From: Leptolyngbya sp.
Lineage (GTDB): Bacteria > Cyanobacteriota > Cyanobacteriia > Leptolyngbyales > Leptolyngbyaceae
DNA length: 53,060 nt
Assembly: GCA_003249025.1 (NCBI GenBank)
Contig: QBMH01000008.1
Span: 1-53,060, forward strand
Reading direction: 5' to 3'
Position numbers and translations under genes: made by a program. The notes under the pieces are model-generated. The model searched no databases. It was given only the letters and a program-made list of their open reading frames with translations, and was not told where the DNA came from. Shown here in pieces: positions 8,767 through 16,139 of the stretch (position 1 is its first letter; each line of letters begins with the position of its first letter).

Positions 8767-9273
8767 ATGAAATTCAATACCTTTTTCGCTGCCTTGACCA
8801 CTACTTTGACCGTTGGTATAGGCGCGATCGCTCCTGCCCAAGCCGACTCCTTTTATGCTGGCACCGCTTCTAATGGTCAGCCCGTTCGCGTCGATACTGA
8901 TTCGATTAATCGCGCCAGTTCCCGCAGCGTCAACTTTATTTACTACTTGGGGGAGGAGCGGATTTTCGCCCAAGCCAACTGCGATACTCGCGGCTGGACG
9001 ACATTTCCCGAAAATAAGACGCAATATCCTCAATCGGTTGCCACTCAAAGTATGGTTAACTTTGTCTGCGACAAAACGCGAAATATTTCCACAACCGCCC
9101 GAACGGCTCGTGTGATTGATCCGCCTTCTAACGTTCGCGCCACACCCAATGGCAAAATCATTTGCTCTTTGGGACGCACCCAAATTACAGTGTTTGAAGC
9201 TACGGGTTCCTGGTATCGCACCAATGTTTGCGGCACCAAGGGCTACATTCACAAAAGCCAAATCCAGTTCTAG
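8767..9273 (+). CDS. Secreted SH3-domain protein
   Basis: A 168-residue protein with a clear Sec signal peptide (1-26, ending APAQA before DSFYAG). The region 27-105 looks like a small beta-rich domain with two Cys pairs (ANCDT, NFVCDKT). A bacterial SH3b domain follows at about 115-166: PSNVRATPNGKIICSLG, then TVFEATGSWYRTNVCG and KGYIHKSQIQF. Such proteins act in the periplasm or at the cell surface, often on peptidoglycan. A weak ribosome site (AAGGA at 8753-8757) precedes the ATG. Its end meets the end of the ABC permease gene with a 1-bp gap. Confidence 0.8.
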   Translation: MKFNTFFAALTTTLTVGIGAIAPAQADSFYAGTASNGQPVRVDTDSINRASSRSVNFIYYLGEERIFAQANCDTRGWTTFPENKTQYPQSVATQSMVNFVCDKTRNISTTARTARVIDPPSNVRATPNGKIICSLGRTQITVFEATGSWYRTNVCGTKGYIHKSQIQF

Positions 9274-9274
9274 G

Positions 9275-10150
9275 TTAGACGAATACGCGCCGCAATCTGG
9301 GTTGAATACTCAGCAGTGCAATGGTGGTAAAGCCTAGCAAAACCAACAACGCTGCACCCAAGGTCACGTCGCCAAAAGGTGCCTGCATGACCACGCTGCT
9401 GAGCGACCAATTTTGATGTAGATATACATAGCGAATGGGTTCGATCGCGTAGCTCAAAGGATTCAGCGACGCGATCCATTGCAGCCAAGTTGGCATAAAG
9501 GAGAGCGGTACTAAGGCAGTGCTGGCGAATAGCAAGGGCAAGTTCGTCACAAAAATCACCGCAATCAGTTCAATGTGTCCGGGCAAAGTGAAGGCTAAAC
9601 CTAGACTGATTGCGGTTACGCCTAAAACCAACAGCAACACGATCAGCGCCATCAACGCCAAGCCGGACGCATTGGGCAATCCGGCACCCAAAACCGCGCT
9701 CACGGCAACGATCGCTACGGTTTGAATGGCGCTCAGGGTCGTGATGAAAATTGCAGAAGCCATCACAATCGAGAACCGAGAGGCAAGCGGAGCCACGAGT
9801 AAACGATTGAGAAAGCCAAACTCGCGATCGAACATCACCGGTAAACCCGCATTCAACGCGCCGCCAAAGGCAGTAAACACAATGATTCCAGCCCCAATGA
9901 ACTTACCATAGCTGACGCTGCTGCCCAAAAATCCTTGGGGTGCATTTTGAAACAGCGCCCCAAATAAAATCAGCCACATCACCGGCTGAATAATGCCCGC
10001 AATCAATGTTGAAGGGCGACGCTGAAGTTGAATGAACAACCGACGAGTTAAAGCAGTCGTTTCTTGAACAAAATCGGCAAGCGAACTGGAAGGAAGCGCT
10101 GAAGTTTCAGGCGCTGTGCCATTCAAAGTTGAGGGAGTCAGAGTAGTCAT
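9275..10150 (-). CDS. ABC-2 type transporter permease
   Basis: A 291-residue integral membrane protein with about six membrane segments. The N-terminal cytoplasmic part (FVQETTALTRRLFIQLQRRPSTLIAGIIQPVMW) and the conserved loop with FDREFGFLNRLLVAPLASR (the family's E-x-E-x-G-t-x-e-x-l-l-v-t-P-i position) are typical. The C-terminal LNPLSYAIEPIRYVY motif also fits DrrB-like permeases. It should pair with the ATPase at 11089-12108. In many cyanobacteria such an exporter follows ctaB. Here the two subunits are separated by two foreign-looking genes. The cargo is unknown; a role linked to heme A or oxidase assembly has been suggested only by position. Confidence 0.88.
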   Translation of the reverse strand: MTTLTPSTLNGTAPETSALPSSSLADFVQETTALTRRLFIQLQRRPSTLIAGIIQPVMWLILFGALFQNAPQGFLGSSVSYGKFIGAGIIVFTAFGGALNAGLPVMFDREFGFLNRLLVAPLASRFSIVMASAIFITTLSAIQTVAIVAVSAVLGAGLPNASGLALMALIVLLLVLGVTAISLGLAFTLPGHIELIAVIFVTNLPLLFASTALVPLSFMPTWLQWIASLNPLSYAIEPIRYVYLHQNWSLSSVVMQAPFGDVTLGAALLVLLGFTTIALLSIQPRLRRVFV

Positions 10151-10233
10151 AAATTTAACAATTATTGGGCTAAGTGACTAACTAGAGAGAATTTGAAGAA
10201 TGAGGCTGAGTGGTTTGCTGAATTGTTTTTTCT

Positions 10234-10695
10234 CTACATTTTCTCTACCTCAGTCTTTTTCTCTACCTCAGCCTCTACCTCAGGCTTTTTCTCTTCAATT
10301 GCTGCTCTTCGATCAGCCGTTTCAGAGAGAGAACGTCCTCTCTTTATAGAAGATTCGGATTGAACTTCTTCCAATTCACGGTGAGATTTGTCTACCTTGG
10401 AAGCTATAAATTCATCGAACAAGTTGAAAAAATACGCGATGGCACTTTGCTCATCTTCTGAGAAAAAAAGAATGGTCTTGTCCCAAGATTGGTCTGATGC
10501 AATCTTGAACTTTGACTGAATCCAGAATTGAAACTCTGAAAACTCTCTTTCCTCCTGGGTTTGGGGAATATCTAACTCACGCCGCGCCAAAATATAGCCT
10601 GATAAAAAAGACCGCAGATTACTGATCGCAGGCTTTCCGAGATACATAGAAGGTCTTCTTTTAATTTTTGAGATGAGTTGATAGAAATTACTCAT
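10234..10695 (-). CDS. Probable immunity protein to the adjacent papain-fold toxin
   Basis: A 153-residue cytosolic protein. The N-terminal motif YQLISKIKRRPSMYLG, followed by ISNLRSFLSGYILARRELD, resembles small immunity-type proteins found next to polymorphic toxin domains. An aromatic-rich core (EFSEFQFWIQSKF, SAIAYFFNLFDEFI) follows to about residue 105. The last 45 residues are charged (EKKPEVEAEVEKKTEVEKM) and are encoded by a DNA repeat. It starts 12 bp after the toxin stop codon, as expected for toxin-immunity pairs. Assignment as immunity protein rests on position and on this N-terminal motif, not on a search. The gene is AT-richer than its neighbours. Confidence 0.6.
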   Translation of the reverse strand: MSNFYQLISKIKRRPSMYLGKPAISNLRSFLSGYILARRELDIPQTQEEREFSEFQFWIQSKFKIASDQSWDKTILFFSEDEQSAIAYFFNLFDEFIASKVDKSHRELEEVQSESSIKRGRSLSETADRRAAIEEKKPEVEAEVEKKTEVEKM

Positions 10696-10707
10696 AATGC
10701 CCTTTCT

Positions 10708-11073
10708 TCAAAAGTCAACTTCTGTAATCTGAAAATCCTCCCCCATGTCATTGATTGGTGAATACAGGTTATATAACCAATCGCGTCTTAAAATTCCTTG
10801 AGGGTGAAGGTTATCAAAAATCAATTCTTCATTGTTGATATCAACTGCGATCGCTTCATGCCGCCCGTTAGTAGAAATATTTCGCTTAAGCATCTCATGA
10901 TAAATATTACTAAAAGGATCTTCGACGCTGCCCGTAAATAACTTGATGTGTTGACCGCTAATTCCTTGCTTGATCAAAAACTGTTTAATTGCTTCGGCAC
11001 ATTGAATACATTCAAATATGTGAAACTCTTGAGCAAGCTTAGTAATTTGCTGATGGAGTTCAAAACCATCCAT
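10708..11073 (-). CDS. Papain-fold toxin domain protein
   Basis: A 121-residue free-standing copy of a papain-fold toxin domain (the Tox-PL-2 type of polymorphic toxins). The probable catalytic triad is Cys25 (or Cys22) in FECIQCAEAIKQFL, His72 in STNGRHEAIAV and Asp87 in IFDNLHPQGI, in the right order and spacing for a circularly standard papain-like fold. The family is predicted to act as a peptidase or deamidase. Normally this domain is the C-terminal tip of a large secreted protein. Here there is no signal peptide, trafficking domain or repeat region. It starts 15 bp after the ABC ATPase stop. AT-richer than the flanking transporter genes, which suggests acquisition. Confidence 0.78.
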   Translation of the reverse strand: MDGFELHQQITKLAQEFHIFECIQCAEAIKQFLIKQGISGQHIKLFTGSVEDPFSNIYHEMLKRNISTNGRHEAIAVDINNEELIFDNLHPQGILRRDWLYNLYSPINDMGEDFQITEVDF

Positions 11074-11088
11074 TATTCAGACAATCCT

Positions 11089-12108
11089 TTACCGCATTTG
11101 TTTTTTGCGTTCGGCTTTTTCATCGCGGGTGCTGCTGGCAGCAATTTCGGCATCGAGTAAAGTGCGTCCAGTGGCAGCGAGATAGACATCATCCAGGCTG
11201 GGGCGGGATTGGGCAATGCCAAAGGTGGGCAATCCGGCTTGATGAAGCGCTTGCTGCACGGTCAGAAGGGCATCACTTTGAGGTGTGACTACCAGATTCA
11301 GGGAGTTGCTTTGCGCCGTGTTGATGATCACTTCCTGAACCGATGGCAGCACTTCCAGCAAAGATTTTGCGGTTTCGGCTTCGGCTGGGGATGTGAACTC
11401 ACGAATCCTGAGGGTGATGCGATCTCCGCCCACCTTATCTTTCAATTCTGAGGGAGTTCCACAGGCAATCACTACGCCTTTATCAATGATTGCCACCCGA
11501 TCCGCTAGCATGTCGATTTCTTCTAAATAGTGGCTGGTGATTAAAACAGTTGTGCCCTCTTCTCGAATCTTCCGCAAAAAATCCCACACCACTAAGCGAC
11601 TTTCAATATCTAAGCCAACCGTGGGTTCATCTAGCACTAGCACATCGGGTTGATGCAGCAGACCTGCCGCCAAATCGAGCCGCTTTTTGATGCCACCCGA
11701 ATAAGTGCCGCTTTTTTTATTCGCGTAGTCTTGCAGCCCCAATCGCTGAATCACCCATTCAATGCGATCGCTCAAAATAGCGCGAGGCAGGTGATACAAA
11801 GCTGCTTGCAGTTGCAAGAGTTCTCGCCCAGTCAGCACTTTGTCGATCGCCACCTCTTGAGCAACATATCCCAATCTTTGTCGCGCTAGCTTGGGATGAT
11901 CTAGAGCCGAAATCCCAGACACTTCCACTCTGCCAGCATCCGGTTCTGCCAAAGTACACATGCACCGCAGGACAGTGGTTTTGCCAGCACCATTGGGACC
12001 TAGCAGCCCAAAAATTTCCCCTGGTTCAATTTGCAACGAGACATCTTTGACTGCCTCCACTGCGCCGTATTTCTTTTGTAGCTTTTCGATTAGGACAGCA
12101 GGAGCCAT
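11089..12108 (-). CDS. ABC exporter ATP-binding protein (DrrA-like)
   Basis: A 339-residue ABC ATPase of the daunorubicin-resistance type. Numbered from the ATG at 12108, it has Walker A GPNGAGKTT (37-45), signature YSGGIKKR (136-143), Walker B VLVLDEPT (156-163) and the switch His193. A C-terminal extension of about 110 residues (RITLRIREF..., RPSLDDVYLAATGR) is typical of this subfamily. The start is chosen because of a GAGGG site about 9 bases upstream; a start 30 bp earlier is possible. It follows ctaB by 182 bp and precedes the toxin gene by 15 bp. Its permease partner lies two genes further on. Confidence 0.92.
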   Translation of the reverse strand: MAPAVLIEKLQKKYGAVEAVKDVSLQIEPGEIFGLLGPNGAGKTTVLRCMCTLAEPDAGRVEVSGISALDHPKLARQRLGYVAQEVAIDKVLTGRELLQLQAALYHLPRAILSDRIEWVIQRLGLQDYANKKSGTYSGGIKKRLDLAAGLLHQPDVLVLDEPTVGLDIESRLVVWDFLRKIREEGTTVLITSHYLEEIDMLADRVAIIDKGVVIACGTPSELKDKVGGDRITLRIREFTSPAEAETAKSLLEVLPSVQEVIINTAQSNSLNLVVTPQSDALLTVQQALHQAGLPTFGIAQSRPSLDDVYLAATGRTLLDAEIAASSTRDEKAERKKQMR

Positions 12109-12150
12109 GACACGACCCTCAATTGATACAAATCTCAATCTCTATTTTAA

Positions 12151-12180
12151 GGGCTAGGGGATGGGGACTAGGGGATAAGA
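12151..12180. repeat. GGGCTAGGGGATGGGG-type short repeat
   Basis: A degenerate G-rich repeat (GGCTAGGGGATGGGGACTAGGGGATAAG) in the ctaB-ATPase spacer. It resembles the short repeats at 36951-36977 and 52763-52795. Confidence 0.55.
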
Positions 12181-12290
12181 AGAAAATCAATATAAGAGAC
12201 TCATTCCACGATCGAAGCTGGATAGCCCAAACGACCATCCAGCATCTATTCCAAGAATATCCCGTTTCTAGCTACGATCGCCCAAAAAAA

Positions 12291-13274
12291 CTAAGAGATC
12301 GGCAATGGCACACTATTGATCCAAGCCTGCACATAGGCTGAAAGCATAACAGTCACTTGATGGGTCACAGGTAAACTGTCGAGTGCCATGCCTGCACAGA
12401 GTAGCATCAAGTAGAAGATGGAATATTTGAACACCGATCGCGCCACTTGTAGATCGGATGGAGCCTGCATCAGTTGCCATGCCTTTTGCACAAAAATACC
12501 GCCTAGCAAAAGAGCGATCGCCGCATACACAGCCCCCATCACATGCAGCGGGTAGACGAGCAGCAAAGTAACGGGAATCAGCGCCAGAGTGTAGTAAAAG
12601 ATTTGACGAGCCGTGACTTCGTTTCCTTCTACCACGGGCAACATCGGCACGCCCACCTTGGCATAGTCATCGCGAATCAGCACCGCCAACGCCCAAAAGT
12701 GGGGCGGAGTCCAGAAAAAGATGATGGCAAATAGCACCCATGCTGCCCAGCTAAGATCCCCGGTGACGGCTGCCCACCCAACTAAGGGCGGAATCGCGCC
12801 AGCCGCACCCCCGATCACAATATTCCAGGTGCTATGGCGCTTCAGCCAATGGGTGTAGATCAGCACGTAGAAGACGATGCCCGACATTGCCAGACAAGCA
12901 GCTAGCAAATTAGCAAAAACAGTCAGCAGAGTAAACGAGGTGACGGCGAGGGTGATCGCAAAAATCAGCGCATGAAGCGGCTGCACTCGACCCGATGGCA
13001 AGGGACGATGCCGGGTGCGCTCCATGATGTAATCAATATCGCGATCGTAAAGACAGTTGACTGTATTCGCTGCTCCAGAGGCAAAAGCGCCACTCACCAA
13101 TGTTACCAATAGCAGCACCGGATCAACCTGCCCCTCTGCGGCGATCCACATGCCGCCTGCGGTGGTAATCAGTAGCAGTAGGATAATCCGAGGCTTCGTA
13201 AGTTGGTAGTAACTTTGAATAATTTGGCTGAGATTATCGTGGTGGCGAGTAGTCGTTGAGAGAGTTTCTTGCAT
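12291..13274 (-). CDS. ctaB: Protoheme IX farnesyltransferase (heme O synthase)
   Basis: A 327-residue polytopic UbiA-family prenyltransferase with about nine membrane segments. The farnesyl diphosphate site motif [19 protein letters not shown] (residues 73-91; N73, D77, D81, R86) is complete. The second Asp-rich loop appears as [18 protein letters not shown]. It converts protoheme to heme O for the aa3-type oxidase. It lies downstream of ctaA on the same strand (133-bp spacer) and divergent from ctaCDE, so the locus holds both cofactor synthesis and subunit genes. The N-terminal 20 residues are polar. Confidence 0.95.
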   Translation of the reverse strand: MQETLSTTTRHHDNLSQIIQSYYQLTKPRIILLLLITTAGGMWIAAEGQVDPVLLLVTLVSGAFASGAANTVNCLYDRDIDYIMERTRHRPLPSGRVQPLHALIFAITLAVTSFTLLTVFANLLAACLAMSGIVFYVLIYTHWLKRHSTWNIVIGGAAGAIPPLVGWAAVTGDLSWAAWVLFAIIFFWTPPHFWALAVLIRDDYAKVGVPMLPVVEGNEVTARQIFYYTLALIPVTLLLVYPLHVMGAVYAAIALLLGGIFVQKAWQLMQAPSDLQVARSVFKYSIFYLMLLCAGMALDSLPVTHQVTVMLSAYVQAWINSVPLPIS

Positions 13275-13407
13275 TTTCGAGTGTTCCTCACGAAATGATT
13301 CACCGATGTCATTTGTTTATTCAGTTCATCGGTGATGCTGGGGGTTAAGCATTAATGTAGATCGGCGCAGGTAATTAAGCAGAACTCCTGCTATTGAAAT
13401 GTAGAGC

Positions 13408-14403
13408 TTAGGCAATTTGCCCATCGCCTGAACTCGCGATCGCCTGACTCATTGATGCGGATTCAATTGGCACATCAGCCGTAGGAATGACAGCACTAGC
13501 CATGCTAGCAACATCTCGAAACGCCAGTACTGTAAAGCTGACTAGCACTCCTAAAAGGACTGCCCCAATCGCCTGATGGGAAATGGTCAATGACTCCACC
13601 TGTAGCCGTAGCTTGAAGGTAGCAATTCCTAAAGCAATTTGCAGCACTAGCAAACTTACGGCACCCTTGGCTAAGCGACGCAAGGTAGGATGGAGCGCGG
13701 GAGTACGCCATGCCCACACAGTTAAGGTCAGAGTAGCAAGGGTTGCAGGAACAACTCCAGCAAGGTGACTGTTCATCACAGTACACAAAGTGGAATCGCT
13801 CAAGCATTGATGCAGTGCCCATTGAGAGCCAACTAACGCTCCTAAAATGCTTTGGACATAAACACAAACTGCCGCGATCGCTGCGATCCAGGGCAGCTTT
13901 CCCGCAGTTCCAGTTCCTTGATAGGGCTGAAGCGCAACTCCCATCGACAGCAGGGTAATAAAAAAGAGCAGCGCGGTGCCCAAGTGCGCGGTCACCAGAT
14001 CAAATCGCAGCAACTCGGTGACGGTTAAAGCCCCCAAAGCACCTTGAACGATCACTAGAAACATTGCCAGCAAAGAGATCCAGGGTGCCCACTTAGGCAA
14101 TTCTCGGCGATACCACCAGCAAAGACCCACAAGGGCGATCGCAAAAAGTCCCATTGACGAAGCAGTCAACCGATGAAACCACTCCAAAAAAACCTGTAGG
14201 TTCATTTGCTTTTGCGGCACCAACACCCCATAACATAAAGGCCAATCTGGGCACGCTAACCCTGCATTCATCACACGAGTCGCACTTCCCAGCGCCATCA
14301 AAAACAGTGTTTCACCTGCCATTCCCAGCACAAATCGACTAATCCATTCGCGAGGGCGAGAAGACCTATCATCTGTTTGCTGGTGGAAGGTAAGGTTAAC
14401 CAT
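13408..14403 (-). CDS. ctaA: Heme A synthase (COX15/CtaA)
   Basis: A 331-residue membrane protein with about eight helices. It oxidises the C8 methyl of heme O to the formyl of heme A. Visible family marks are GSATRVMNAGLACPDWPLCYG (in the first third), the heme-ligand histidine in EWFHRLTASSMG, a further His in DLVTAHLGTALLF, and a later His in HLAGVVPATLATL and TISHQAIGAVLLG. The C-terminal 30 residues after the last helix are Ser/Ala-rich. It is the first gene of the minus-strand group, divergent from ctaC across about 690 bp. Confidence 0.93.
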   Translation of the reverse strand: MVNLTFHQQTDDRSSRPREWISRFVLGMAGETLFLMALGSATRVMNAGLACPDWPLCYGVLVPQKQMNLQVFLEWFHRLTASSMGLFAIALVGLCWWYRRELPKWAPWISLLAMFLVIVQGALGALTVTELLRFDLVTAHLGTALLFFITLLSMGVALQPYQGTGTAGKLPWIAAIAAVCVYVQSILGALVGSQWALHQCLSDSTLCTVMNSHLAGVVPATLATLTLTVWAWRTPALHPTLRRLAKGAVSLLVLQIALGIATFKLRLQVESLTISHQAIGAVLLGVLVSFTVLAFRDVASMASAVIPTADVPIESASMSQAIASSGDGQIA

Positions 14404-15091
14404 GAGCTTTCAACCTCATTTCAAAATCACACGCTTCTTAAACTAATTCTGCGTAATCTGCTCATCCTAACAATCAGAGGGTTATTCTCACTGAGGCAGA
14501 GCTTCTTTGCAATAGCTATCACTGTAGTAACTTTGTCTAATTTAGTGTGTAAGATTTAGCAGTTTCTTCCGATTAATTTTGATTCTCTAAATCTTGGTTA
14601 AGTTAAGAAGTATTCCATAACACATTTTGAACTGGTATGGAGAAATCTATGGCTGTTAAAGACTCAGTAAAAGCCAACTCTCCATCAACTCGCCATTTAG
14701 ACAGAAACTTGCATTGACTGGGAGGATAGAGGAACTTCTTAAAGATAAATTCCACTTTCTGTCCAAGTCCAAGTCTGCATAAAGGCTAGAAAGTCGCTAA
14801 GTTGTAGGCAGAACAAGTTATCCAATTGATTTTTGTGAACAACCACCCAAGCTTGTAGTGCTGCACACGGATTCTCTTGAACCGTGGTTTACCCTAATAA
14901 GAGGTAGAAATTTTTTGTAAATTATAGATTTCACTCTACTGTGAATTGTTAGCGTATCTCCAAGACTGATTGATGCCCAATCCCATGCTGGAGCGGCACC
15001 TTCAATCGTTTTTACTCAATGTCTTTTTGCAAATGTTTTTTAGATTTAAGCATCGTTTGCTTTTTGGTTGCCTGTTAGAAGGGAGAGATTT
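14404..15091. promoter_or_regulatory. Divergent control region between ctaA and ctaC
   Basis: About 690 bp without a secure gene, between the divergent heme A and oxidase operons. It must hold both promoters and, presumably, long leaders. No NtcA palindrome (GTA-N8-TAC) was found by eye. Two purine-rich tracts and a small possible ORF (14649-14717) are the only features seen. Confidence 0.5.
14649..14717 (+). CDS. Possible 22-residue small ORF in the ctaC leader
   Basis: ATG at 14649 with GGAG 7-10 bases upstream opens a 22-codon frame (MAVKDSVKANS..., ending RNLH) closed by TGA at 14715-14717. An in-frame ATG lies 12 bp earlier. The peptide is basic and hydrophilic. It may be chance; if translated it could act as an upstream peptide for the ctaCDE transcript. 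Confidence 0.15.
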   Translation: MAVKDSVKANSPSTRHLDRNLH

Positions 15092-16114
15092 GTGAATATT
15101 CCAGGTTCAATTACAACGCTATTAGTCGGGATCGTATTGACGATCGTCAGCCTTTGGTATGGGCAAAATCATGGCTTAATGCCTGTGGCAGCTTCTACAG
15201 ACGCTCCTCTGGTGGATGGGCTATTCGACATCATGATGACGATTGGAACCGGGTTATTTTTGCTGGTTCAAGGGGCGATCGTCTATTCCTTCTTCAAATT
15301 TCGGCGTAAACCTGGCGATGATACTGATGGACCTTACATTGAGGGCAATATCCCTTTAGAGATCCTATGGACTTCGATTCCGGCAGTGATTGTGCTAGGA
15401 ATTGCGGTTTACAGCTTTGACATTTACAACTCCATGGGCGGATTAGACCCGATGGATCACTCCGTCGCCCATCACAGCCAGCCAACCCATGAAATGGCAA
15501 ACATGCCGGGGGCAGCGATCGCGGGCACCTTAACTGACGCGACCGTTGATGCCGCTTCAGCAACTCCAGAGACTCCAGCAGAAATCAAAGAATCAGTTCC
15601 TGCGATGACTTCTGCCCCGGCAGAAATGACGGTTCAAGCGGCTGGACTGCAATATGCTTGGATTTTCACCTACCCCGACAGCGGCGTGGTTGCAGGTGAA
15701 CTGCATGTTCCAGTCGGCACTCGAATCAATCTAGCGATTTCTGCCAACGACGTGCTTCATGCCTTTTGGGTGCCAGAGTATCGGGTTAAGCAGGACGCAA
15801 TCCCCGGCACACCCACACAGCTCTCCTTTACGCCGTCTCTCGTTGGAGAGTATCCAGTCATCTGTGCAGAGTTGTGTGGTCCTTATCACGGTGCGATGAA
15901 AACTAAAGTGATTGCTGAAACTCCGGCGGATTTTAATGCCTGGATTGCGAGTCAACAGGTTGCTAGTGCAGCAGGGTTAGATCAGGCGATCGCCCTCACC
16001 GCAACCGAAAAACCAGTCGATCAATTCCTTGCGCCTTTTGTTGCTCCGCTTGGAGTGGATGCTGCCACTCTTCAGCAGCTTCATTCAGCCCATGCCCATC
16101 CCTCCGCCAGTTAG
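15092..16114 (+). CDS. ctaC: Cytochrome c oxidase subunit II
   Basis: The GTG at 15092 is chosen because a strong GAAGGGAGAG site lies 6-15 bases upstream; the frame stays open to a TTG at 15068. The 340-residue protein has an N-terminal membrane segment, a second pair-forming helix after GLFDIMMTIGTG (about 42-70) and a third at about 93-112, then the periplasmic CuA domain. CuA ligands, numbered from GTG, are H223 (VLHAFWVP), C258, E260 and C262 (CAELCGPYHG), H266 and M269. Between helix and CuA domain lies a 60-residue Ala/Thr-rich insert that begins with a His/Met-rich stretch (about 121-139). It receives electrons from cytochrome c or plastocyanin-type donors at the thylakoid or plasma membrane. 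First gene of ctaCDE. Confidence 0.95.
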   Translation: MNIPGSITTLLVGIVLTIVSLWYGQNHGLMPVAASTDAPLVDGLFDIMMTIGTGLFLLVQGAIVYSFFKFRRKPGDDTDGPYIEGNIPLEILWTSIPAVIVLGIAVYSFDIYNSMGGLDPMDHSVAHHSQPTHEMANMPGAAIAGTLTDATVDAASATPETPAEIKESVPAMTSAPAEMTVQAAGLQYAWIFTYPDSGVVAGELHVPVGTRINLAISANDVLHAFWVPEYRVKQDAIPGTPTQLSFTPSLVGEYPVICAELCGPYHGAMKTKVIAETPADFNAWIASQQVASAAGLDQAIALTATEKPVDQFLAPFVAPLGVDAATLQQLHSAHAHPSAS

Positions 16115-16139
16115 CCATTTATCTATCCGTTAAAGTCCT

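Noticed and set aside
8746..9261. 171-codon open frame antisense to the secreted SH3 protein
   Set aside because: It is a reverse-strand shadow of a well-supported gene with signal peptide and SH3 motifs, and its own translation has no recognisable pattern.
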